NCBI GenBank assembly: GCA_003116995.1
Contig: BDSL01000015.1
Location: 248,001 to 312,000, forward strand
DNA: 64,000 bases
DNA from: Yamagishiella unicocca
Taxonomy: Eukaryota > Chlorophyta > Chlorophyceae > Chlamydomonadales > Volvocaceae
Direction of reading: 5' to 3'
Shown piece after piece: positions 12,748-24,085 of the stretch (its first letter is position 1; each line of letters opens with the position of its first letter). Below the pieces are notes generated by a model. It ran no database searches and was not told where the DNA came from. It saw only the letters and a program-made list of their open reading frames with translations. A program made the position numbers and the translations under genes.

Positions 12748-12778
12748 TCTTGGGTTCGCCCGGGCTTGAGGACACTGT
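12748..12778 (+). repeat. 31-bp direct repeat, copy 2
   Basis: One base different from 11332-11362, same orientation, 1.4 kb apart. It ends just before the TATA-like run upstream of the kinase gene. Confidence 0.7.
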
Positions 12779-12789
12779 AATATATATGC

Positions 12790-12801
12790 TATATATAAAA
12801 A
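12790..12801 (+). promoter_or_regulatory. Possible TATA box of the kinase gene
   Basis: tatatataaaaa lies 312 bp before the kinase ATG at 13113. It is the best TATA match in the upstream region. The implied 5' UTR would be about 280 nt; no initiator could be judged. Confidence 0.35.
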
Positions 12802-13112
12802 GCGGAGGCCCCATTCGAATTTGTCTCCTGCTGCTCCTACTGTGGTACTGCTTGGCCAATTCATATTCACAGCCGTTGACACCGACTTAAACTGGATGCA
12901 GTACGATCGTGCAGGTCCCACGGCTGCCGCCCGCTGCGCAATAAAAAGGCGCAAGTTGTGGTTATGGCGAGCTAATTTATTATATTTATGTTTGAGAGAG
13001 AGGACGTCATTTTTAGCTGTCATCAACCGTACCAGTTTGCGTCCTTCAGTCTTACTCTGCAGTAACAGCGCTATAGTTGCCTTGGCCCCATACACCTGAG
13101 GCACGACAAAAA

Positions 13113-16100
13113 ATGCTGGCTTGCTTCGGCTGCTTTCGAGGACCAGGGCAGAGCACTGCTGCAGCGGGCAGCGACTGTCAGAGAGGCGAGGAACGCAGCG
13201 AGCGTCGAAGCACCGTCCAGGAGGACAGCCACGAGCAGGTTGTTTTGCTTCCTCATTTGGCCTGACAGAGCTGCCCACAATTCCGGCGCCAACGCTAATC
13301 GTACGTTCCTTGTCGCTACTTCCCAGTGTGTGACAAGGGAGGAGGAGCGCGTTGCCGCGGCGCTGCGAGACCTCCAACTTCAGCTCTGCGACGCTGTCGC
13401 AAAGTCGCCTGGATACGTACCCGCTCGCGTGGTCGATACCGTCCAGGGTATTCTCGCCGCACCTGTAGTACGGTGGGTGACGTATGTAGCTACAGGACTT
13501 AGCTTAAATGCAGCCGAGCAATCACCGGTTGCACGCGCCAACACCGTTCTGCAATTAATACTGCTGCGCAAATGATCGGTTGGGCTGTTGCTGCCGCAGT
13601 TCCTGCATTGATATGAACACAGGGAGTTGTGCTATAGATGGGACAACCAAAAGCGGTGTGACCGGTGGTATAACAACCTGCCAAGGGGCTGATTGCCTGA
13701 CTTGAGTTGGCGATGTGGCCCCATAAGGCAGCATAAGGCAGCGACTGTCATGGATCGGTCCTTTCCCTCGTTTCCGTCCCCTCGTCTTCTAACCTACCCG
13801 ACATACGCAACGCCGCTGCACGTTTGCTGATATATTCGAAGTTGCTCACTGAAGCCGAGCGAGCTGCACGACGGCACCCTAACGACGGTGCACCAAATGA
13901 AGACGGCGCGGTAACGACGGTGCTTCGCTGCCTCTGCTTCGCAGGCTGTACGGTTTTGACGATAGCCCTGATGTCGCGTCCGGGCGTCTGGTGCTGCTGG
14001 CTAGCTGCTGCGAGGCCACACAGGAACGCGCCAGCGCCAGCACCCCACCGCCACTTCGCCCGGGCTGGTCCACCAGGGCCGCGGCAGAGGCGCCCGATAA
14101 CCAACCCTTTTGCTGCTCCACCGACAGCAGCCTGAGCTCCTCGGAGCAACCATCGCTCCTGCTGCAGCGCGCGGTGACGTCACAGGTGCGCCCGGGCCTC
14201 ATCGGCCGCACGCACGTCGATGGTACGACTCCAGAAGCACACGTGCATTTATTTTTGTGTGTCTAATCCATTTCCCCCCGCTCCTCCACACGCTTTTTAG
14301 TTGTTAAGCTGCAACCCACGCCGTGCCTCCACATGAATGCTTGCAGAGACCCATGTCGTACCACCTGGACGGCTCGACCATGAGCCCCTCCCCGATCTTG
14401 ATCTCGATCTCGATCGCAAGCCATCACGTCTCCGGGTTTCCCCCAGCCGACTGCCTGCACGACGTCGAGAGCCACGGCTCCGAAACCTTCGCCGCGGTTC
14501 CGCTGCTCATCAGCGGCCGCCTTGCAGGGGTCCTGTGGTTATCGGCTCCGGGCCGCGGCCTGGCGGCGTCCGTCATCGCCCGCCCCGCTGCCCTCCAACA
14601 AGTCGGCCTGTCCGCGTCCCTCAGCCTCATGGCGACGGCATCAGCCCCGGGAGGTAGCCCGCGCGACACGTACGGCTGGCTGGCTGGGTCGCTTCGGCGG
14701 CTGGCTGAAAGCACCTCCCTACATACCCTGGTGTGGGAGCTGTGTGAGGCCGTGGTCAACTACGTGAGGATACAGTTCTTGCTGGACGTGGCGGTGCAGG
14801 CGGCACTGGTGGCACCTAATGACGACGCAGGCGTGGGCTTCATGCTGTATCTGGACGGCCCCCCACACGCGGCCGCCATTGCCAGCACCGACAGCCTGCC
14901 GTTGAGTATCCGTACCATCAAGTACCCCACGTCTGCCACCGCCGGAGGGGGCGAGTACGCGCCAGCCAAGCTTAGCTTGGCCCTGTCGACTCCCACGGAA
15001 GCCGCCCTGCATAGCCCCCAGGGGATAAGGGTCTTGAAGCCGCCGGGAGGCCCCAGGTGAGCACGGACCTACGGTACCTCCGTCACGCAGTACCAGTCCG
15101 TGACTCCGTGCACCTTTTGTCATTGGCTATCCATTCACGGCCTCCGTTACGAGTGATATAGAGCCCAGTAACCCACCTGCCAACGGCCCCCTGCCCTGTG
15201 CTGCCGTGATCTTCATCACGCGATACGTGAACGCCCGCAGGAGCTCCGTCTACGATCGCCTCCTCCGCCAGCCGCCCCGCTCCGCCTCCCAGACGTCCCT
15301 GCGGCGAGCCCATACCGGTGACCCGTCGGCTGCGGGCTCTACGGCACGACCCCTAAGCGGCAAGCTGCCGTCGAGCAATTGGGCCACGCCCAGCACCCCA
15401 CGACACAGCACCCGCATCGTCGCACTGCCGCCGCCGCCGGCCCCCCAGTCGTCGGACTCCTTCCACCGAGAAGGCAGGGGCGGGCTACCCAACGTTCTAG
15501 GCGGTAGCGGCGGCGGTGTTGGCGGTGGCGGCGGCCACGTGCCGTCCCTGCGCGCTAAGGCCTTCCGGCTGTCGCACTCGCTGCTGGAGAGGATGGCTGG
15601 CGGAGCGGCGGCGGAGGCCACGGCCGACACGGCCGCCGTCATCAGCGGCCCCATGGTGCCTGACTGCGCACGTTGGGTGCAAGATGTACGACAGCCGTCC
15701 CGCGACATGTACCTGCTTATGGCCGCCGCCGCCGGCAGGCCGGGGGGCGCAAGCGCTGGCGGCGCCGCCCCATCGGCGGTGCCTCAGCCGGTGGGGGCGG
15801 GTCAGCAGGGTATGCAATCTCTTACACTGTTGGGACTTGAGACAGGCTGCGGTGCGCTGCTGGGCCTTTACCTGGCGTCGAACATGCAGCTGTCTCCCCG
15901 GCAGTTGGAGGCTATCAACCGCAGCTGCTGCGACCTGCTGAGCATGGTGAGTGACGGCGACCGTGCCGAGTTACCGATCGAGCACTCGAGCAAGCGAGGG
16001 AGGCACTGGTGTCACGTGTCGTATGTCGTACGGTGCGGGGCCTGCCTGCACTGCGTCCGTCTCCTCATCCTTCCCGACGCCTCCTTCAGTCAGTAGCTCC

Positions 16101-19100
16101 CACACACAAACACGCACGTGGTGCCCACCCCCCCACGACAGGCACTGGCGGAGGCAGCGCGCGCCAAGCTGCAGACCGACCTAGCCTCCGAGCTTGCCAT
16201 CGTGTTGGCGGGTGTCCCGGGGAGCTATGGGGTGGTCCCCGACCGACACAGCGCCGCAGGCAGCCGCGAGCTGCAGCCCGAGCTGCCGGCTCCTACCTCC
16301 GGACACTACAACGGCGCCATCCCAGCAGCGGAGGTTCTGCCCCCGGGCCGCCTCGCGCGGACCACCACCACTGTGGCGACGTCATGCTGCGACGACGCCT
16401 TCGTGTCGGAGGTGGTGGACGTGTGCAACAGCTCCAGCAGGTTCATGTTTATGGGCGACACTGCGGCGCCGGCGGGGCAGCAAAACACCGACACGATGTG
16501 TCCTTGCGTCCCAGAGGAGGGGGTGCTTGCGGTGATGGACTTAACTGGGCTGACAGGTGGGTGGATAGTGGCTCGTGGATCCGGGAGCTAGCGAGAGCAA
16601 GCTAGGAAGGGAAGTACAGAAGGGGCCCCCGGGCGGGGCGGGCATACATTACATCGCATCAGGTAAGGGGCGAGAGTGCATGGATAGACGGTGTGGGGAC
16701 ACAGCGGATGTGCTGAACATTGGACGACGCCAAAAGGCACGCTAGAATCCGCTCCGCTCCGGATTCGCTCGCTGACTTGGCTTGCTTATGCGGTTATTTC
16801 CCCTGCTACTATCCTCAAAACGCAGGTGAAATTATGCTGATAGGGGACTCAAGCAACAAGCACCGGCAGGAGGGTCGGCTGTCACGGGCGCAGTCATCTT
16901 CAGCCATGCCCCGCAACCTAAACGCCGTCGCAGTGGTGCAGGCCAGCAGGCAGCACAGCCGCTTTCCCACGTGTTCCAGCATGCCAGTCCTCGACATGCA
17001 CATCAGCAACACCGGCATGCTGCTGGGCAGCAACGACAACGTGACACTGTCCGAGGACGTGGCTTCGGGCACTGGCGCCTTGACAGCAATCCTGGCAGTG
17101 CAAGAGGTGCGAGTGCGTGCGTGGTGACCGCACGCGGGCAGAGATGCCGTGGGTTCCCTTATGCGCTGACTTTTCGTCTTGTACTGCTGGAGCCTGCCCG
17201 ACGTCGTCGTACATTCCACGTGCGAACCCCCTCCCGCTTTGTTTCATACGCCGCTGCTGTGGTGAATCCAGCACCCACCAACGCCGCCGGATCCAAGAAC
17301 CTATCGATGTTATCTGTTGCCTCGATAGCGTTTGCTGCTGCTGCTGCTGCTGCGCTGCTGCTGACGCCGCTGCTGCTGACGCCGCTGCTGCTGATGCCGC
17401 TGATGCTGTTTTTACTGCTACTGCTGACATAGGTGGACGGCAGTAGCTCCATGCGCAGTCACATGGGTCTGCTTGTAGACGCAATCACGGCGACTCTCCG
17501 TACAGATGCGGTAACGGCTACTGCTGCCGGTCTGTTGGATGACCAATACCGAAACGCGGCCAAGTGGGGCGGTGTCGTCGCCCGGTGAGTTGTTGGGGCC
17601 AAGACGGGTAGACAGCGGCGGCGGTACACCCGACATGCAACAGCATAACACGAAGTGCGTGCATCCTGCTAAGCTGGGCACTGCTTGCTTGCTTGGCCAG
17701 ACTTGAGTGCTCCAGGTCTACCCTAGCTAGCTGTGTGCACCATGTCTGTACGCACCATGTCTGTACGCATCATGTCTGTACGCACCATGTCTGTACGCAT
17801 CATGTCCGTACGCACCATGTCCGTACGCACCATGTCCGTACGCACCATGTCCGTACGCACCATGTCCGTACGCACCATGTCCGTACGCACCATGTCCGTA
17901 CGCACCATGTCCGTACGCACCATGTCCGTACGCATCATGTCCGTACGCACGCCCTATGCGTTTGCCTTCTGAGCACAGCGCTCTCTTCTTCGTTCATCAC
18001 TGACGCTACCGACCCGAACTGTCGTGCCACGATGCGATGCGCCCGATGGCTCTACATTACGGCCTGGAGTTTGGGGGTGTTACAAGGACCCAATGGTTTG
18101 TATCCATTGGGTCCTTGTATCCAACACCAGGCCACGTTCACCTTCGTTCGCCCAAAGCAAGGGACGCACTACCGCTGAACACTCCTACCGGTAGTAGCGA
18201 GGCGCGCTAAATTCGTCCCCTGTCCCTGGGTTGCCGACTGCAGTGTGACTACTAGGGACGCCCCGCCGGGAAATGACGACTTGGATGACCTGCAGGTGGG
18301 TAGTGTGCGCCTGCTGCCATGTAGTTTGCAGTCCAGGTGCATTCGAACCCGCACCATTAAACGGGTGGGGTTTCCAGCAAATCCCCCCATGTGTGGCCAC
18401 TAGCGCTGAAAAGGCATGCTCGAGATGGTAGGAGTGTGCTTCCCCAGCATACGCCCGCTGCGCCCGCTGCTTTGGGGCCTTACAACTTAGTCGGTACCAG
18501 GCGACATCGTACATGATGACCCTGTTGTACGGCCCCTTGCTGTCGCGGCTTCTTATGGAGCGTATGCAGCAGCGTACACGCCCTGTCGTACCTACTTTCG
18601 CACGCCCCTGCCGTACTCTCGCCCCCGTGCACGTGATTCCCCGTTGACGACTCGCAGTTGTTCGATCTCCTGGGGGAGGGCGCAAGCGGTGTGGTTGTGC
18701 GAGGCTTGCTCGGAACCAACCCCGTCGCAGTCAAGGTGAGCCACCTCCTTCCTTCATCTGTAGGAAGCCAGCAGCAGGGGCTGTCCGGCGAATGATAATA
18801 CTATGCACGTGGACTCCCGCTTGCCTCACAAATTGTCACCACACACCCCGTCGCCGGCTTGGTGGGAGCTTCCTTCGTCCTTCCTCGTCACCATACCGGT
18901 GCTACTGCTACCTACCGTGTTCACTTATTCCGTTGGTTCATTCGCCGAGGGCCCGGCCCAACGTCACGCTGTGATTGCGCCGACCACTGCTGCATAACAG
19001 CTGATCGAGTTGCCTGACGCGGACGACATGGACGAGTTCGACATGGACGGCGCGCGGCCCACCAGGGCCTGGGAGGCCAAGCAGCCGCTGCCGTCTGCCG

Positions 19101-22100
19101 CGCGGCTGGACGCCAGGCGCACGCTCCTGCGCAACGCCATGGAGCTGGCGGTGCTCCAGAGCGTGGCGCACGTGAACATCGTACAGGTGCGTGCGCTCGT
19201 ACCATCCGGTACGGCAGGCAGGCCGGTAGAGCTTGAAGTGGACGCGCGCAGATTGCTTGCACGCGACGGGCGGGGAGCGGTGTTAGTTGTTGTTGTTGTT
19301 GTTGTAACGGTTACAGTTGTGTGTGTGGGAGGGAGGGAGGGTAGGGCCGACGCGCATGTCACGCACGTGACTGCTGCATGCAGGAGGTTACGACGGCCTG
19401 CCGTACGACGTGTCACAGGGATTAGTTTGCATAAATGCAGCGTAAAGCACGCAGGTTGTAACGCGGAGATGTGTGCATTCCTGCACTCCATCCTGCCACA
19501 TCTCGCCACATCCCATTTCCGGCATACTTGCGACACTGGGTGGATCCCATAGGCCTGCCCATTGCTGGCTGTCATCTTACCCAGGCATTGCTGATGAGAA
19601 GATCATTTGTAGCCATTGTCATTGTCATATTCCTCTTTGCTTGGCCTTGGTTGCGCTGTGCGGCACCTAGCTACCGCGACGACGTGACGCGACGCGCGAC
19701 GTTGAGCTGCTGGGGCCCTCGCGCGCCCGCCCGCTCCGCAGTGCCACGCCGTATACGATAACGTGCGTCTGGACAAGGTTCCCAAAGTAGGTCCCGGCAA
19801 CAACGCCTACTGCATCCTTCGGCGGAGCTGCCAGGACGATGACCCTAAAATAGGTGAGCCATAATGTACTGAGTTAACCTGTATCAGTACTCGCAGCGCA
19901 ATTGTCAAGGCGATGGATGGCCGTAATGGCCATCGCCATCGACAATGGCGATTGTCAAGGCGACGGATTTTCATTACGCAAAAAAGGCGTGTCGGACGTT
20001 TTCAAAATGGGATGAGGAGCTAGCACACATACATAGTTCACGACGATGAGATAGGTAACTGAAGGCGATGAGGTAGGCAATTGAAGGCGACGTCCATCGT
20101 TGCAGGTTACAGTAGGCAGCGTCGCCGGTGTGCGGCCGTCGGCAGCCGTACAAACGGTTGGTAAAAAATGATGGAGGGCTCAGTTGGCCTCAGGGAAAGC
20201 AACAGAGCCATGTCGGGCAATTGCGCCTTATTATAATGCAGGGCTTTGCAGTCAAGCCCAATTACTTACAGCTTCAAATAGATCTCAAGGTAGCGCGGGG
20301 GTGGCCGCGTCACCGCGTACGTTTCTATTGCTCCAGGACCACTGATTCACGCAGAGTCACATTATTCGGATTGACCCATCTCAGCCTGATGTATGGAGGG
20401 GCAAAAGTTGCTAGAGCCGAGGTACGTAGGTGGCCAAACAGTCCCTGTGACAGCCGCCTTACCTCTCCGTTCTCGAGATCAAGCCTTGCTACCAGAGCCG
20501 CCTAACCCTCCGCTGCTGTTCCCGTCCCGCCCTGTCCTCCGCCGCTCAGGGTCCGAAGACTCCCCGCTGGTCACCGCAATCGTAACGGAGCTATGCACCC
20601 ACGGCTCGCTGGCCACCGTCCTGTCTGAGCGCTCCTTCCCCCGGCTGCTCATACCTAAGGGCAAGCAGCTAGTCGCAGCAGCGGCCGACACCTCGCCCAT
20701 GCTAACCGAGTACTATGAGAAGGCCGGGATGAGCATGCGCATCGACATGCAGGTCTGTACCTCCTCGGATCATCCACCGTACGTATCCATCCGTGGGGTT
20801 TAACTACCCGTCCATCTACGTTATTAACCTAGCTAGCTAGTTAGCTAGGTAATAGCTAGGGGGCGGGTTGGGCCGCAGTGACGTGTGGCGGGTGTTCAAA
20901 AGCCAGCATACAGGCGTGTTTTTGTGTGCTGGTGTTCCCCTCCGGTCGTACGCGTGTATATGTGCACTAGGTAGGGCGGCTGGCTTGCGTCCGCAGCAGC
21001 CCGCCGGGTACCTATCTAGCCGCCCACCAGCTCGCCACGCCCGGGTGATGGGACGCATGTAAGGAAGGGAGCTCCTGGGAGGGGCGGGTTTTCTGACCCC
21101 GCCCTCGCTTGCACGCGCTGTCGTACATTTGCCGTACGCAGGGGGTGTACCTGACGCTGCTGGAGATCGCTCTGGCGCTGCGGCACCTGCACGCGAGGCG
21201 GCTGGTGCACCGAGGTGAGAAACCAGAAGCCGCCGAACCGAGGACAGTGCGTACGTGTCGACAAAAAATCTGGGCCGTTTGTTGCGTTTGATTGCACTAG
21301 CTCCTAGTTATAGATCTTATTATTCGTTGAGGCTCGCATCGCGAAGCTAGGGTGCGTAAACACACGCGTTTTCGTTTACGTACACACACGCGTTTTCCTT
21401 TTCAATAATGCACACACGGCACACACCACAAACGCACGTGACAGAGCGGAGGCCACACCGCCCACTCATCACGACGCACGTGCTGCTGCGGTGCTGCCTG
21501 CTGCCTGCTGCTGCAGATATCAAGCCCGCGAACATCCTGCTCAAGGCCAGCCCGGACGACCCACGAGGTTGGACGTGCAAGCTGGCGGACTTCGGTTTCG
21601 TGCTCGTGCTGGACCGCCAGGTGGGCAGGATTTAGGGTTTACGTTTATGAAGCGCGCTGCATGTTGTTGTTGTAACGGTTGTCTGGAAGTGTCCAGAGCC
21701 GTTCCTGAGACGGACGCCACTGGGACGTGTCACTGGTCACACCTGTCCGTCACACCTATCTTTTTGTTGTGCGTGTGACCAAAGCTCCTCTTCCTTGCGA
21801 TCGAATAAACCACACACACGCACACGACTGACACGCCTCCCTCCTGTCCGCAGCAGAAGAGTGGCGTCGCAGCCGGACTGCGCGAGGTCGGCGGCAGCAG
21901 CAGAAAGGGAGGCGCTGCTGCCCGGCAGGGCGGCATGCTGACCGACGGCGATGTGTATGTGTCCGGCGGTAGCGGCGCAGGGGCCCACCAGGACAGCTAC
22001 TACACGGTCCCGGACCTAACGTGCGGAACGTAAGTCGTCGCGGCAGTGGGGCCCGCCCGCCATGCATGCATGCCTTCCCCGGACGTAGGGCGTGGGGACG

Positions 22101-23556
22101 CAGGGCGACGCGCAAGGGCTGTTGTTCGCGTGTGCGCCCTCAACCCGATACCTCGTGCAAGTGCCGATACCAATGGGTGCATTCGCGTGCCTTCCCAGTT
22201 TCGGTTGCCTTATGCGCGTGTCACTGTTCGGGTTTGATTGCGGGCGCACATTGTGCTCCCAGCTAAGCGCATTGCGGACGTTGAGCTGCGTTGACGCCTC
22301 TGTCCCTCCTTGGTGTTCCCTGTGCCTTCTTCTCCAGGGCGACGCATATGGCCCCCGAGGCCCTGAAGCGAGGTGAGTCAGCCATGGCGGGGTGAAGGGT
22401 ACCGGGTAGTAGTAATTGTTACAGTGGGCTCCAGACCTTAAAAGATAGAGCCATCGGGCGCATCGCCTGACACTGAAAGAAACAATGAAAGTAAGGAAAA
22501 CCGGGTGTGTGGTGTCAGTAATAACCCACCGATCCATTACGCAGCTTGGATTGGCGGGTGGCTTGGTGCCCCAGCTACTGATGCTAGTAACTCGGTCCAT
22601 CAGGCAAGCCTCCTCACGTGCCATCTAGCTAGGAAACAGCTGGATATTGATTGGGGTTTTTATTGCCCGTACTCCGCACTGTACATCTAACTGGCGCACA
22701 CTCGCCCATGCATACGCTCGTACGCTCTCTTATGCTCGTACTAAACACGCATGATGCCTACCGCCACCCAACCGCAGGCGCGCGCATCGACTCCTCCGTG
22801 GACATTTACGCGTTCGGCATCATCATGTGGGAGCTTGTGTGTGGCCGGGGCAACCGCCCCTACCTCAAGCTCGCGCCCGAGGACATACCCAAGGCTGTCC
22901 TCGCCGGCTTGCGCCCAAGCTTCCCCGCGGGAGAAGTACCCGCGTGGTACAGGTACGGCGTCGTACTCTCCCCAACTGAGCTGTGAACCTGTCGTGTCAA
23001 AAGTATCTGGGTAGCTCGCTGCGCCACGACTCGTGTGCGTGATTGGAGAGTCTCCCATGCACATATGTACGACTGTTGCAGTGCGAGAGGCAAGCATGCC
23101 CACCTGGCGGGTCGTCCCTGCCCTCCCCATCAGCCCACCTGGCGGGTCGTCCCTGCCCTCCCCATCAGCCCACCTGGCGGGTCGTCCCTGCCCTCCCCAT
23201 CAGCCCACCTGGCGGGTCGTCCCTGCCCTCCCCATCAGCCCACCTGGCGGGTCGCTCCTGCCCTCCCCATCAGCCCACCACCACACGATGGCTCCTCCTC
23301 GCCGCCACACCGACCTAACCATTGCGTGGGTCTTGGCTCGCTTGCCCTGATGCCTTATGAGCGCAGGAGGCTGGCGCAGGCCTGCTGGCACACGGACCCG
23401 AGCAGCCGCCCGCGTGCTACCGAGCTGGTTGTGACGCTCAAATCGCAGCTGAACCAGTGGCCTCAAGCGGGACTGCCCGCCCCCACATCAGCGACAGGCC
23501 ATGTGCACGGCGACAGCGGGCGCTGTCAAGCGACGCGCTCGATGATCACGCGATGA
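13113..23556 (+). CDS. TKL-type protein kinase with GAF-like N-terminal regions
   Basis: Twenty exons join in phase to 1,422 residues: 13113-13238, 13327-13481, 13742-13840, 13945-14185, 14347-15056, 15241-15946, 16142-16556, 16826-17106, 17433-17584, 18244-18295, 18658-18735, 19001-19186, 19742-19853, 20550-20752, 21142-21214, 21517-21620, 21854-22029, 22338-22372, 22778-22952, 23367-23556. The kinase domain spans about 980-1395: Gly loop LGEGASGVVV, lysine in NPVAVK (K1005), catalytic loop HRDIKPAN (D1197, K1199, N1202), DFG 1221-1223 and THMAPEAL, so it should be active. Acidic and Gly-rich insertions occur between strands and in the activation segment. The first ~960 residues hold GAF-like pieces such as AVPLLISGRLAGVLWL and ALLGLYLASNMQL; GAF identity is inferred from pattern. 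The start MLACFGCF has cysteines suited to S-acylation. Donors of exons 1 and 3 (gttg) are weak. Substrate and ligand are unknown. Confidence 0.85.
17738..17950 (+). repeat. 15-bp minisatellite in a kinase intron
   Basis: About 14 copies of caccatgtccgtacg (early copies have tgtctg) inside intron 17585-18243. Each copy contains ATG and no stop in several frames, giving false Met-Ser-Val-Arg-Thr proteins. Confidence 0.9.
18081..18119. other. Perfect 16-bp stem-loop in a kinase intron
   Basis: tacaaggacccaatgg (18081-18096) and its exact complement ccattgggtccttgta (18104-18119) flank a 7-base loop, in the same intron as the 15-bp minisatellite. It could be a remnant of a small inverted-repeat element or a transcribed hairpin; no function is shown. 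Confidence 0.75.
23101..23275 (+). repeat. 35-bp tandem repeat in the last kinase intron
   Basis: Five head-to-tail copies of a 35-bp unit beginning cacctggcgggtcgtccctg, nearly identical (the fifth has gtcgctcctg). It lies in intron 22953-23366, whose flanking exons join in phase. Confidence 0.9.
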
Positions 23557-23694
23557 ATGAGCGAGGGTGAGCGGCCTGAGCGGGCCGAGTCTACAGCACA
23601 TGGACTAATTATTTAAATGCTGAAAAGGAGGCATACGCAACACGGCGTTCGTACTTCGCTCGTACGGATGGGCAAATCAACCTTAGGGCAGGCC

Positions 23695-23699
23695 TGTAA
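23695..23699 (+). terminator. Candidate poly(A) signal (TGTAA) of the kinase gene
   Basis: TGTAA 139 nt after the stop codon, the first on this strand; a typical spacing for volvocine genes. Confidence 0.5.
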
Positions 23700-23937
23700 T
23701 AATAGTACCGGTATTATTCGCCGGCCAAGGGGTGGACGGGGGCTGTCGCGTCTTCGTCGTCAGGAGCAGAGTGATGTAACGTATGGGCTGGCTTGGGTGC
23801 ATGGTGTGAGGGTACTGGATGTGCGGTGCGGAGACAAGAGGAGTGGGTGGAGAGTTCGCAACGCTCATCGATCGCAAAATTTACTCGCTCGCCTTCGGAG
23901 CTCCATTCACGCCGGCAGCTCATGGCTACTGGTCATC

Positions 23938-24085
23938 ATGGCACCTGGTCATGGCTACTGAAGTGGTCATGGCTACTGAAGTGGTCATGGCAACTGAAGT
24001 GGTCATGGCAACTGAAGTGGTCATGGCTACTGGTCATCATGGCTACTGGTCATCATGGCAACTGGTCATCATGGCTACTGGGTCA
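23938..24085 (+). repeat. 18-bp and 16-bp tandem repeats, intergenic
   Basis: About five copies of gctactgaagtggtcatg or its gcaactg variant, passing into three or four copies of gctactggtcatcatg. The two units share tggtcat and clearly derive from each other. Confidence 0.85.

Larger units (their letters stand above)
9631..13112. other. Gene-poor region between the TMF golgin and the kinase gene
   Basis: About 3.5 kb with no exon I can join to a gene. It holds the TMF 3' UTR, a (GGT)n run near 9994-10013, an imperfect direct repeat pair at 11332-11362 and 12748-12778, a GC-rich island at about 11640-11960 whose + strand looks faintly coding but has stops, three tandem copies of gcggttgctgttct near 11910-11960, and a TATA-like run at 12790-12801. 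Confidence 0.5.

Noticed and set aside
13842..13944. Reading straight through 13842-13944 in the kinase gene
   Set aside because: Read-through does not meet the frame after the strong acceptor at 13944; the gttgct donor at 13841 does, and gives LLIYSK-LYGFDD continuity.
23101..23275. Regular 35-bp repeats as a CRISPR array
   Set aside because: Copies are head-to-tail without unique spacers and lie in a spliced intron of a eukaryotic gene.
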